64,000 nucleotides of DNA from Fragilariopsis cylindrus CCMP1102. Lineage: Eukaryota; Bacillariophyta; Bacillariophyceae; Bacillariales; Bacillariaceae. Shown here piece by piece: positions 31,591-42,643 of this stretch. Each line of letters starts with the position of its first letter. The first letter of the stretch is position 1. Under the pieces are notes generated by a model that worked only from the letters and a program-made list of their open reading frames with translations, made no database searches and was not told the origin of the DNA. The position numbers and the translations under genes are program-made. The DNA is taken from the NCBI GenBank assembly GCA_900095095.1, contig FMBT01000295.1, forward strand, positions 310,001-374,000, in the 5' to 3' direction.

Positions 31591-33189
31591 ATTGTTGCTT
31601 GTTTTGAGTTAGTAATAGTAGTTATATTGCACAGTTGCCTTTCTAAAAATGAAGTCGAGATAGCTCTAAGTAGTTGCGGTTTTCGTATTGATCGTGTTTT
31701 GTAGAGTTGTCAATTGAAATTTAATGTTGTGAAGATGTTATTGAAACAGATACACTGCAGTAGTAGAAATAATATATTATGTGCTGTTTATCTTTGTCAT
31801 CGTCAGTCGTGATCGTTGTTGTCGGGGGTAGTAGATTGAAGATGTGTCAAATAAAATCTCTTTTCAACTGTCACACTGTGCCTCGATTTGGGGGCTAAAT
31901 AGGGGGATTTAATTTGTTTTTCTGCACAAAAGTAAGCAAAAAGTACCTCCTACAGTATGCACCTACACAATCAATATGTATAAGTATATATATATTATGA
32001 TGTATGCTGATGTTCAAAACCAAGAAAGAATAATAATGATGATTCCATACCGTGTAAATAATGCGCACTAACACTCTTCACATCATATGTTTTTTCATCA
32101 AGTACGACACCGCATTATGATGTACCAACTTGAATATGATGTTTACTGTGGTCTATATAATGTGGTGTAGTACTTTTTTGCTCTCTGCTTCGTATGCAAT
32201 ACTAGTCGTTACATGATTCTTATATATTGTGGTATAACATCATGCTTTTTTGTGTTTAAGAAGCTAATAATAATGTTATTAGATCTATATGAATATGTGC
32301 AAGACAGATGCTTGTTGTTATATTATGCTGGACCAAAAGTAAAGCAGGTTTAGTAAGATATGGAGCATACCATAGAGCGCCCTATTGATCCTAGCCTATA
32401 CCCCCTGGGTGGACTCATATATATTATATATATATATATATATACAGTATATATATAATATGAATGTGCTGTTTCAGACTATTTTTGTTAATGATGTTCC
32501 GGCAGAAAACAGAGCGCGCGTTATGTGTGGTAAAACAACACGACAGGTTGCGGATAGAGAATTCACTCATTATTTTCTACTGACGATAATATCTGAGCCA
32601 TCGCAGAGGTATGTGTCGCGTCGTGTCGTCCAAATCAACAAACCAATCAAAATTCTCTGTGTGATTGGACCGCTCACACATGATGTGCATGAAAGTAAAT
32701 TTTATACATGAAATTAATCGTTTCTTTTTGATGAGTGTCTAGCACCAGCATCTGTCCTGACCCACTAAAAGACGACACACCTACCTCACAAATAGAGCAA
32801 AGGTATGCACAATGTACTGTATGTTTAATCCACCTCGAGGAATGCAATTGTACCTTTCGTATGGCGTTGTCTTCTTGTTCCTTTCTATCGTCGTATTTCA
32901 ATTTTGGTATCTATCTGTTCTGGGAATTTTGAATCTTGATTTGACGCGTGTAATCACGTAAGATCTTTCGGGCGCGTTAATAATACTTCGTATGATGCGT
33001 ATTTTCGATTTCCCTCCACTCGTCGATCATCTCTCTTCTACTGACTACTACAAACTCACCTCTGTCGTATTTTTCTCCAATTCGTCTTCTCGACTTTCAA
33101 TTACTTTTATAGTTGCCACATAAACATTGTAATTATATCCTATCGTTCGTACGCAGTATTATTCGCTAGCTAATATATATAGAAGTAGT
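31591..33189. other. Long intergenic region, no gene recognised
   Basis: 1.6 kb between divergent genes. It contains a (TA)n microsatellite at about 32407-32459. Short frames (32385-32711, 32735-32932, 32674-32901) lack family resemblance. Confidence 0.5.
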
Positions 33190-35025
33190 ATGGAGCACCA
33201 ACAAGAAGAAGAAGACCAACATGATGCCGTCACGGTGACCGAGACAACGTCCAGTACTCTACCCGTGGCGATGAAACGATCGGCAAGAATGCTGCACGAA
33301 AGTTCGTTTGCAACATCGTCGATCACTGCAAGTCGTGGAAGTCATAGTTTGAAACGTCCACCGGGTTTCATTGCCTCCTCCTTGGATTACCACCAAGGTG
33401 GTATCATGAACAGTCCTAATTATGCTGCCTCTGCTTCGATTGAGAAGAATATGCCACTTACCACTAAGCCGGTACCGGATAAGAATGTTATTAAGGAACG
33501 ACAGGAACGAGAACAAGCGGAGAAAGAACGACAATACCAGCAACAACGTAACTACCAGAATGGAAATCCAACTAGAGCACAAGGGAACTTCGGTCCACCT
33601 CCTCATAAGATTAAAACTTTGGAAGATCTTGAACATATGACCGAAGATCAGATTTATAAATTATTTATGGAAGATCCAGAGTTACACGCATCGTTTATGA
33701 AAGCGGCTGAAAATGGGAATTGGGATGGAAAAAATCCACCCACCTCGGCACCTGTTGGAGCTAGGAAGGCACGTAGTAGTGGTACAAGTAGTAGTCCAAC
33801 AACTGGTAAATCCTCCCGTTCTTCCACAAAACGTCCACAGAAGAAGAAGGTAGAGGAAGTGGACAAAGAAGTTCCATACTTCCAGTGGCTTTTCATACTG
33901 ATCGTGCTCGCTGCTATAATTAATCAAATCCGAAAGGCATATGTTGCATCCTTTGCCACCACAGCTAAAAAGGGTGTCACTCCACACGGTAAGAAAGTTA
34001 AGGGAGGCAAGTCAAAGAACAAAAAAGGAGCAAAGGGAACTAAGAAGATTTTACCCAAAAAGAACATCGAGCCAAAACGTAGATCTTTCTCACCTTTAAA
34101 ACAACATTTAAAGAAGGAAACTGTCGTCGTTGCTACCAAAAAGAAGGAAGTTGCTGTCGTCGTCGCTGACGCAGTTGCTGTTGATACGACCACTACTACT
34201 ACTACTACTGAGCTTTCGTTGTCGGAACGCCGGTCGGCTGGTAGCAAAAAGAAAAAGGTGAAATCGAAACAGAAATCGACTCCCGTCGCCGATAAGGATG
34301 TAATGGATCAAGGTCGACAGGAACCGCAACCAAACTTAGATTCTACTAATGGATCTATTGCGGATCATGAACTAGAACAGGATGCTGACAAAACAGAGAT
34401 TGCAGTTGAGATGAAGTCGACTGCTTCTTCTACTCCTACCACAGATTCACTAGATGAAGGTGAATGGCAATCGGTTGACAAATCAAAGGGGGGCAAAAAA
34501 GGAAAAACTGTTTCTCCGGCCAACGTTGAAAGCAATACTAATGATTCGTTAGAGATCAAAGAAGATAATGTTTCCACCGACAAGAAAATCACGGAAACAA
34601 AATTAGATGCAACGACTGAGGATGTTAAAGAACCTCTCGCCGAACGTACTGCGCACGAAACGGCTCCAAAAACATCTAAAAATAAACCCAAAAAGAAGAC
34701 AAATAATAACAACTCATCGAATGTGGAGAAAGAAAATACCACCAACAGACATACCACAGCTAATAAGGCAAATGCCAATGGTAGTGCTGCTATCGTAAAA
34801 GAAGACAAGAAGGTATCGAAAGAGGAGTCATTGGAGAAATCTAATATGAAAGCCGTCAAGGAAAAGTCAACGGTTGATGACGCGGCGCTTGCTTTGCAAC
34901 TCCACAAAGAAGAAGTAAATCTTGCCAGAGCTGTACCTGCTAACAACAAGGATGATCAACAAGACGATGACGTATGGGAAGAAGTTTCTACTAAAAAGAA
35001 AAAGGGTGCCGGTATCAATGTTTGA
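33190..35025 (+). CDS. Lys-rich single-pass membrane protein, family not recognised
   Basis: 611 residues, single exon. The N-terminal 110 residues are Ser/Thr-rich. A charged heptad region (IKERQEREQAEKERQYQQQR) follows, then a short ordered motif, LEDLEHMTEDQIYKLFMEDP. One membrane segment lies at about 230-255 (PYFQWLFILIVLAAIINQIR). The rest is low-complexity Lys/Ser/Thr/Asn with many KKK clusters, ending in DDVWEEVSTKKKK. The single helix with a long basic tail suggests an ER or envelope protein that binds acidic partners or RNA; that is inference. Low complexity makes homology hard to judge. Confidence 0.65.
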   Translation: MEHQQEEEDQHDAVTVTETTSSTLPVAMKRSARMLHESSFATSSITASRGSHSLKRPPGFIASSLDYHQGGIMNSPNYAASASIEKNMPLTTKPVPDKNVIKERQEREQAEKERQYQQQRNYQNGNPTRAQGNFGPPPHKIKTLEDLEHMTEDQIYKLFMEDPELHASFMKAAENGNWDGKNPPTSAPVGARKARSSGTSSSPTTGKSSRSSTKRPQKKKVEEVDKEVPYFQWLFILIVLAAIINQIRKAYVASFATTAKKGVTPHGKKVKGGKSKNKKGAKGTKKILPKKNIEPKRRSFSPLKQHLKKETVVVATKKKEVAVVVADAVAVDTTTTTTTTELSLSERRSAGSKKKKVKSKQKSTPVADKDVMDQGRQEPQPNLDSTNGSIADHELEQDADKTEIAVEMKSTASSTPTTDSLDEGEWQSVDKSKGGKKGKTVSPANVESNTNDSLEIKEDNVSTDKKITETKLDATTEDVKEPLAERTAHETAPKTSKNKPKKKTNNNNSSNVEKENTTNRHTTANKANANGSAAIVKEDKKVSKEESLEKSNMKAVKEKSTVDDAALALQLHKEEVNLARAVPANNKDDQQDDDVWEEVSTKKKKGAGINV

Positions 35026-35138
35026 TTTTTTTAATAAACACTATATAGCTACGTTAATAATTACAACTTAACACTCAGAAAAATATGTCTATATACGAAG
35101 TTAGAAATGCAAATAAACTGCTACATTATAGATAGACT

Positions 35139-36842
35139 TTATTCAAGGATGATTGATGTACGTACTTCTTTTTCTGACACAGCGGTAGTTTCTGATGAGT
35201 CAGAGTTCACATTATTTTGTAATACTTCTTTCTGGTTGTATATGCATTGCTTGGCAATTTCTAACAGTTGTGGTGAGTAGTTTTTTATTTCCAAGTCACC
35301 GTCGTTGTCTTCGACTTGAATCACTTTCCTCTCAATAAGTTTGTTTTCTAATGTATCTGTGTCGATTTGACTCCAGTCTTCTTTTTCTAGTTTACGTCGC
35401 CGACCTCTTTCGAGACCAAGCAATTCTTTCGTTTTTCTTGCTTTATCTTTTAATTGCCACTTTGCCTCTGTTTCTAATTGTCCAATCAAAAATCCACGAT
35501 TAAAGGCCGATGATCCTTGTTGCTTGAGGGCATTTTCAATAGCACGATTCTTGACAATTGAACGCATCGCAATTAAAGCTTCCTGTAGGGATGCCTGTGT
35601 ATTGCCTCCCCATTGTCTAGGATCGTAGACTACGAACAGGGGGACATCTGCCTCCTTACATACCTTCTGCAATAGTCGAAGAGAACTCGGTACAAGCTGA
35701 AGGGCTGCCCCGTTTGCAATGACAGCATGCGGTTTGTTACACGCTCTTACATTTCCTTGATTTCTACCGTCGATCCCATTTGGATCATTTTTTGCAAATG
35801 AGAAAGGCATGAAGAAATTCCATACTCTGTACACAGCAGGAACAGTAAATTTGTAATGATTGCCAAATACTAAGCGTTCATACATCGATGACTTCTCTAA
35901 AGCTTCATCATACTTCAATTGACCATTGATTCGTAGTTTCAATTCTTCCATCCATGCATATTGATTCCACGGCGCTTCAATTTCATCCGATATTACCTTG
36001 TCTCTGGTAGGTCTTTCATCTTCGTTTACCTCATCAATTTCATCGTCGTCATGATTGTTACTATTATATCTTAATGGGTCGTAAGTATAACTACCAAAAC
36101 TTTGCTTCTTTCGGAGTTTGTATCGATTTAAATTGGAAATTGACGCTTCTAATAGTTCTACGTCTGCATTGCTGTTCGTGTGATTGTTCGTGTGATTGTT
36201 CGTGTGGTTGTTCCTGTGGTTGTTCGCACTGCAATATACGATCGACCGTATCAATGCCTTTTGTGCAATTTTTAATTTTGTCAAGCCTACAATAACAGGT
36301 ACGTCAATAGACACACTATCACTAGAAGAAGTGGTAGAATTATCATCGACGGTTCTCTTTCTTACATTCTGCTTACTGTTAGCACGATTATCTAACACAT
36401 CGATTACTTTTGGAGGTGAAACATTATCTAAGAAAACTTTGTCGTGAGATAGTTTGCATTCACCCGTAAAGGCATTTGTTCTAAATTCAGGTAGATCAAT
36501 CGCAAGAACACGAAAAGTCGATGGTATTCCATCCTTCGCATTCGATATGTATTGTTTCTGTTGTATCCGATCCATGAGATTACTTTCTATTCGAAACGAG
36601 ACTCCGCTGTTATGACCCTCATCTTGTTGGTTCTGTCGTTGCTGATTGTTAGTACTAGTTGCATCGTTGTCACATCGAGTTGTGTTCTTATACCATGCTG
36701 TTGCGACAGTCGTTGTTGCGACTAAAGTGGCGATTGCAACAGAAGAACGGGAATTCAAGTTCTTTGACATTATTTGCGGAAGTTGACTCTGCACCATTGC
36801 CGTGATATCTGTTACCGTACAAGTAGCAGATTGTTTGTTCAC
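35139..36842 (-). CDS. Unrecognised protein with an N-terminal membrane anchor
   Basis: 567 residues, single exon. A hydrophobic stretch at about residues 33-51 (SSVAIATLVATTTVATAWY) after a moderately basic N-terminus could be an organellar leader or an anchor. Residues about 205-225 are a four-copy Asn-Asn-His-Thr repeat encoded by a 12-base tandem repeat at 36172-36229. The region from about 270 on looks folded: WNQYAWMEELKLRINGQL, KFTVPAVYRVWNFFMPF, then PHAVIANGAALQLVPSSL and DVPLFVVYDPRQWGG, suggesting an alpha/beta core. No family was recognised. Confidence 0.6.
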   Translation of the reverse strand: MNKQSATCTVTDITAMVQSQLPQIMSKNLNSRSSVAIATLVATTTVATAWYKNTTRCDNDATSTNNQQRQNQQDEGHNSGVSFRIESNLMDRIQQKQYISNAKDGIPSTFRVLAIDLPEFRTNAFTGECKLSHDKVFLDNVSPPKVIDVLDNRANSKQNVRKRTVDDNSTTSSSDSVSIDVPVIVGLTKLKIAQKALIRSIVYCSANNHRNNHTNNHTNNHTNSNADVELLEASISNLNRYKLRKKQSFGSYTYDPLRYNSNNHDDDEIDEVNEDERPTRDKVISDEIEAPWNQYAWMEELKLRINGQLKYDEALEKSSMYERLVFGNHYKFTVPAVYRVWNFFMPFSFAKNDPNGIDGRNQGNVRACNKPHAVIANGAALQLVPSSLRLLQKVCKEADVPLFVVYDPRQWGGNTQASLQEALIAMRSIVKNRAIENALKQQGSSAFNRGFLIGQLETEAKWQLKDKARKTKELLGLERGRRRKLEKEDWSQIDTDTLENKLIERKVIQVEDNDGDLEIKNYSPQLLEIAKQCIYNQKEVLQNNVNSDSSETTAVSEKEVRTSIILE

Positions 36843-37499
36843 AAAAGTTTGAAAAAAAATCGCTCTTTCGCTGTGATTGTTCAGTAAATCAATCCACAGT
36901 GTCGACCAAGAGAGAGGCTAGTTGTGTTTTTGACTTTCTTATGGATGAGGTTCTTCTCAGATGGTCACGGCACTGTTCCTTGTGCCTGTATTTTAGCTTC
37001 GTCGTTGTTGTCTACAGCAACTCGGTGAACAATTGTTGCTGGCTGTTATGAAACAGTGAAATGACAGAAATTGTGTCAGGAAAAAATTATTGCGAGAGTG
37101 AGACGAAATTTTTGAATTTGAGCGTAATATGGAGTGAGTCGAGCCCACACAACTCGGGAATAAACTTCGAGATAAATTTTTTCGTCTCATGACATGGTTA
37201 AGTTAATTGCGATTTTTGATATTCAGAGAGGAAATGTATTCCTATTTTTTTTCGCAAAAACTACTACTAGTGTCGAACTACAGTTAAATTAAGTGACTGT
37301 CGTATTTAAATACAGTAATATGAATAAGGAGTGGATTTCTATAGTTTAATTAAAGATACCGTATGGTGGAATTAAAACAATTACCGACGTCGTCTGCCGT
37401 CGTCGTTAAAGTTACATATTCTTCTTGAATATGATATCTTGGTGTGTTTGTGTGTGCATGAGTATGTGTAATCGTAATATCAAAGTATATTGTTTCAAT
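36843..37499. other. Intergenic, no gene seen
   Basis: AT-rich. A 65-codon minus frame (36993-37190) shows no coding signature. Confidence 0.4.
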
Positions 37500-39182
37500 T
37501 TACTTTTTTCTTGTAACAACTGTATGGGTAAGGCGTACTAGCGCATCCCTTGACTCTGTTTGGGGTAATCGCAGTAGAGCATCGACGGCTCTCTGTAAAA
37601 TACAATTATAGTTATAAGCAAACAATTCAGAAGAATAAGGAAAAAAGGATTTCGTCAGCGACAGATTAAGGGGGGAAAGTAGCAAAATACGGACACCACA
37701 GTGACAGAAGGAGATGAAACTAGTCTATCAAGAGATAGTATATTAACTCACCTGTGCGTGGAAGTTAGCCAATGCTTTTGCTTTATCCATAGCGATATCG
37801 CTACTGTATAGAGCCTCCAATGCTTTTTGCTTGTCACCTTTATTTTTAAATCGTCTCATTATCATGGGTTTTAGGTGGGGAAATTCTTCTGCAGCATACA
37901 GGATGGGTGCTGTACTAAGACCAAGATCCATATCGGCCAGGGCAGGCTTGCCCAGAACACTTGCAGCCGCTGTGAAGTCCAATATATCATCTTGAATTTG
38001 ATACGCCAAACCCAAATGATAACCAAATTCTTCACATGCCGTCGCAACGGTAGATCCGTACGCATGACCACCCAAAAGTGCGGTTGAACGACATGCGTAA
38101 CAGATCAAAGAGGCTGTCTTGTAATACGACTTGCGAAGGTAAGATTCCATTTCGAGTAAGGATTCCGCTGGTGCCTTCAACTGCATGATTTCACCTGCGA
38201 CGAGTGATTCAAGGGCAGTTGCCATAATTTGTACGACGGCCGTATTTTCAAGTCTAGCAAGCAATACAGATGCACGTGCTAACAGATAATCACCGGCAAG
38301 TACGGCAACCTTGTTAGAGTAAAGCTTGTGGACAGCTTCTCCTCCTCTTCGTGTGTCTGCCTCGTCTAATACGTCATCGTGAATAAGCGATGCGACGTGG
38401 ATCATTTCAACAATTTGTCCAAGTTGAGCTTGACGTCTCCAAACTTCACTTCCTTGATGGTTTTCTGGGGTGATAACACCACCTTCTACCTCAATCTCGG
38501 ATGCGCCCAACCCTTGCCATCCCGATATTGATGATTCCGCTGCAGATGAAGACATAGTTTCCGGAACAGCAGCAGTAACAGCCTTCGCCATTAATTGTAT
38601 AATAGTTGGACGGAATCTCTTTCCGTGTCGTTTTTCGAAAAAATGTTTTGCTGCCATCGACAAAATTGGTTGATCCGTGGATACAAGTTCTTTGATTGAA
38701 TCCGAAAATGGTTTTAATTCTTGTTCTACCATTTTGAATGGATCTGGTAACGTGTTGACATTCACAGATCCACCGCAACCCTTAAACATTGACAGTTGCA
38801 GACCTTCTAACTTGTCATCTTTATTTCCCGTATTAGCTTTTAAATCTGTTGCGTCTCTCATGGCATTACCACTACTAGTGGTAGGAATATCACCACCTTC
38901 TTCTACTGATAGCATTTGAAACAGATCATAACTAGGTATTAACTTCATTGTTGTGTCGGAATGACTCAATGCTTCGGCTTTTGCAGAAACTACAATGGGA
39001 TTAGGTCGAAATTTTGCTGCTTTCTTATTATTTGTTGTTTCGTCTTGAACGGCGGACATCGTTACTGACAATGCATGATTACGACTTTTAAGTGGCATAG
39101 AATTGTGGACCAATGCATCTACTGATACTGTACCCAATAATAATATGCCTGCCACAAATCCAATACTTCGTTGGGAGCTCAT
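37500..39182 (-). CDS. Long-chain all-trans polyprenyl (solanesyl-type) diphosphate synthase (2 exons)
   Basis: Exon 1 is 39182-37752. A 159-base phase-0 intron (37751-37593, gtgagt...acag) leads to exon 2, 37592-37500, giving 507 residues. Both aspartate-rich motifs are present: DDVLDEADTRRG (about residue 270) and DDILDF (about 398), with the usual KRFRPTIIQLMAKA and GEIMQLKAPAE segments. Exon 2 supplies the family's C-terminus (RAVDALLRLP, ending VVTRKK), which confirms the splice. The enzyme extends isopentenyl diphosphate to a C40-C50 chain for plastoquinone or ubiquinone side chains. The first 25 residues form a signal-like hydrophobic leader, and about 100 more precede the catalytic core, fitting plastid targeting; a mitochondrial form cannot be excluded. 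Confidence 0.92.
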
Positions 39183-41113
39183 ATTTGTTTGAATTTATTT
39201 TTGATTTATATTGAAAAAACTGCTTTCCCAAAGAAATGCCCACAAACAAAAAAATACGACAACAATCAAAATAAGTTAGCGTAAAAGGAGAGACGGCATT
39301 GGATTGGTCGACAAGAAATAAATCGGCTTCACTCGTTCCTTCCTTCCTTCCGGATTTGAAAATATCTTACCTTGTTTTTATTATCTTTTGTGTTGTTGTT
39401 ATTTGATTTATGTCGAGATAAGAAGCAATTATATTCGTGTCGTATTCTTTTTAGTCTACACTATGTTTTATATGGTAGTTGTAATGGATGATGCGGTTAT
39501 AATGGGATAATACAATGACGAACAACTCACTCTATTCTCCTGTCAATGTCAACGATTATTTGAAGTTTGGTAGTGGTTGTTATGATTGAATTCTGAGTAC
39601 AACAATAAACACCGTCAGCAAGGAGATAATGCCCAAGAGAAAATAGATGCTTTCTTGTGAGGCTTCGATCACGAATTCTAGAGATGACGACGATGGGATG
39701 ATGAGTTGGAGCAAAAGCAATTTTTGCATGCGTGAGGAGTGAGTATGTGTGATGGAAAAGAAGCTATTCCAGTTCCCTGTCATATAACAGCGTTCTTCTT
39801 GTTATCGCGTAAATCAACTGATTGGTCCTTGCCATCAACCGTATTGCGAAAAAATTAGCTCATTTTTTCAAGTTTGCTGAATCAGTCATAAGAAATCATA
39901 TGCCGTAGAATAGCAATCAACGATGATGTCATACAGCGCAGCATCGCATTGGTTTCGAAGGATTATTACTAAAGATACCTCATTCGATCAAATTCTAAAC
40001 AGATGTTTCTTCGGGAATACGAAACGCTGGCGCATAACTACTACGGTTACAACCAAGAGAACAGTAGAGGAAGCGACGGTGGATTTCTTTAGTGGTTCCA
40101 CGGCAATGTCGTCATTGCAACGAAAATAAATGTCGTGGAATCGTATTCTCGTATCGCTGCGCATACGCATGTGAACTAGTAATGTTTCTCAACAACTATA
40201 AGTGTGTATTAGAGCAATCAGATGAAGGCATGCAGAAGAAGATAGAAAAATCATAGTAATATTATTGCTGTTGCTTGCTGATAATTGATAGCTAGGAGTA
40301 ATGTGTTCGTTCACAAAAAATGCTGTTGAACAAAGATCCTGACCATTTATGTTGAGTTGGCAGTTTAGTAAAACTTTCTTTGGGTGTGATTTTTTGCTTA
40401 CCTGCATCCAGTAGTTTTTGTTCTTCTATCCATAAATAACTTTAGACCTAGTAGTGATCATTGTAAACTTATAGTACCATCATAGTCAAAACTTTTTTAT
40501 ACAGTAGTATGCAAATTGCATTGCTTGCTTAATAATAAGTGATTCATATATATATAGTCTGGAACAAAATCATCCACCATTACACATAAAGCTAACATAT
40601 TATTCTACTTTATCATTCATTGTACAATGCTTCTTGTAATGACAAGCGCACAAAAATAGGCTCAAATTCTTGTGATCTTGGCTTGGAGCAAGTTTACATA
40701 TAAAAAATGCAAGAACTCAAAGTGGGGTACAAATAGTGAATCAACAAACAAAAATGTAAACAACAGTCAAAAATAGTATAGTGATGACATGCGATGCAGC
40801 ATACTTGATTGCAGCAAAAGCAAAAGGTTCTAGCAGCAGGATGTTATTGCTCTTGAAATACAGATGACAACAACACATAAATTCATTGGTTGGAATAATA
40901 TTCAAAATCCTCCCTAGCAAATATGACTACAGAATTAATAGATGGTGTGATGTGACATCAGTGGTGCATATAGGCTAAAGTCGAAGCCAGAGGATAGGAT
41001 TGTACATTATAAATGGAAAAGAAGCGTATCAATGTTACGTTGGCAGATTAACTCTAAATCTGATCAGTATTCATCATTATATATTTATAATTATATTATA
41101 TACAGTAATATAT

Positions 41114-41153
<40 letters not shown>

Positions 41154-41820
41154 GGTATTAGTTTACCTGCTTCAATTAGATTTTGTGCATTTTCCTGTAT
41201 TCTACCAGTGCGTACTACGGTACTCGTTCGCGTGATTGAATGAGCAAATGCTGGTTGTTTGTGCTGAGGTTTTCTCGACTTGAAAAATGCCATGACGACA
41301 TCAGTAAAAAATCTGCCTTTTTTTATGACGTAATTTCCAATCATTTGTCAGTTAATTGTCCATAAATAGGGTTCTCATTTATGTTTCCAAGCGACTCAAT
41401 GTTTGGTCACTTTTTAGGCCACGTCGTGTGGAATTCACGATCGTTAGCTTCTAACATCGTCATTCTGCACGCTGTGTATGTGTATTTGTGTGCACATCAT
41501 GTACACTCGTCACTAAACTGCTAGCTAGCTAGTAATAGCATTGGGAAGAACTAATGTTGGTTTACATACCACCGTAGTGGCGAAATTTCGAATTGTTACT
41601 CCTTCCTTTCCTGACGATCATATCATTTAACCACCGATAGCAATACTATCATCTAATACTCACAACGAAATTATATGACTAGTCGAAGCAGAGACACGCT
41701 TGGTCGAGGCGCTATCACATCGTTCAAATTTGTTCTTTGAAATCCGGAAATTTCCAGAAATTAAATATCTCATATAATCAAGAGTAGAGTTTGAATCCGA
41801 ATCCGAATCCGAATCGAATC
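39183..41820. other. Long intergenic stretch, only small doubtful ORFs
   Basis: 2.6 kb of AT-rich sequence with a (TA)n run at about 41099-41151. Just before the next gene, at 41793-41815, lies a 6-base tandem repeat (gaatcc). Small frames at 39580-39783 (minus, one hydrophobic helix) and 39923-40129 (plus) are possible but unsupported. Nothing else was recognised. Confidence 0.45.
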
Positions 41821-42081
41821 ATGAGTATGAAGAAAGATTGTCCAAGAGAGAAGAAACGCACTCGGATCCGTCATGAACTTACCCAAATGAGTGATAGAGA
41901 ATTCCGTAGAAGATGTTCAGACCATATAAGAGCCATTCGATATCTACGATTACGAAATCAGGAATTGTCATTTTTGAATACATTCTTACGAATGCAAAGA
42001 ACAGTTGCCGAACGATCTGTTCAAAAAGCACACAGCAATATTGTTCGTCAACTGAATGGGAATGTCGAACCGAAGGAATAA
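41821..42081 (+). CDS. Small basic helical protein, function unknown
   Basis: 86 residues from Met 41821; an upstream in-frame Met at 41791 would add ten Asn-Pro repeat residues. The sequence is strongly basic (MSMKKDCPREKKRTRIRHEL), then helical with a leucine-patterned segment (LRLRNQELSFLNTFLRM). This could be a short basic-coiled-coil protein, but it does not match the bZIP basic region closely. Coding support is composition only. Confidence 0.4.
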   Translation: MSMKKDCPREKKRTRIRHELTQMSDREFRRRCSDHIRAIRYLRLRNQELSFLNTFLRMQRTVAERSVQKAHSNIVRQLNGNVEPKE

Positions 42082-42643
42082 TAATAATTGAAATAAAGAA
42101 AAGAAAGAAAGAGAGAGAGAGAGAGACTAAAATAGGACATTTACGTTTTCTCTCTTGTCTATGCACACACATAGTCTACGCACACGCACCGCACAGCACG
42201 AACACACATAATATGTCACCAATAAACATGTCCAATACATAAAACACATCCTACATAGCGTTCCATGCATGATACATCCAAGTCTCGTTTCGAAGGAACA
42301 ACGGGATGCTCGAACATACATAACATAACAACAAGCCTAGTTTATATAATATAATAATCTAGGAAAGGGATCATTTTGCTACTCAGAAACATACCATACC
42401 AGTGCCTACTATAATATGTGTATGCTATATGCTGTATGCGATACAATAGATGAAATAGCTTTTATAAATGAATTTATTAGATTGATCAGATGTTAAATTA
42501 TCTTACAATGTACTTCGTACTGTATAATTCGTTTCGATCACTGCAATGATACGTATGGTTTAGACTAGCCAACATTACTTTACTTTCAATATATTATGCA
42601 TGTACACATATTTTCATCTATCACTTCATAATGCTATAGATCC
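42082..42643. other. Convergent intergenic region
   Basis: Includes a short GA run (42107-42125). No gene seen. Confidence 0.35.

Noticed and set aside
32385-32932. Short ORFs around a (TA)n tract, including one with a few Cys residues
   Set aside because: The Cys pattern does not match a known zinc finger, and the frames overlap on both strands.
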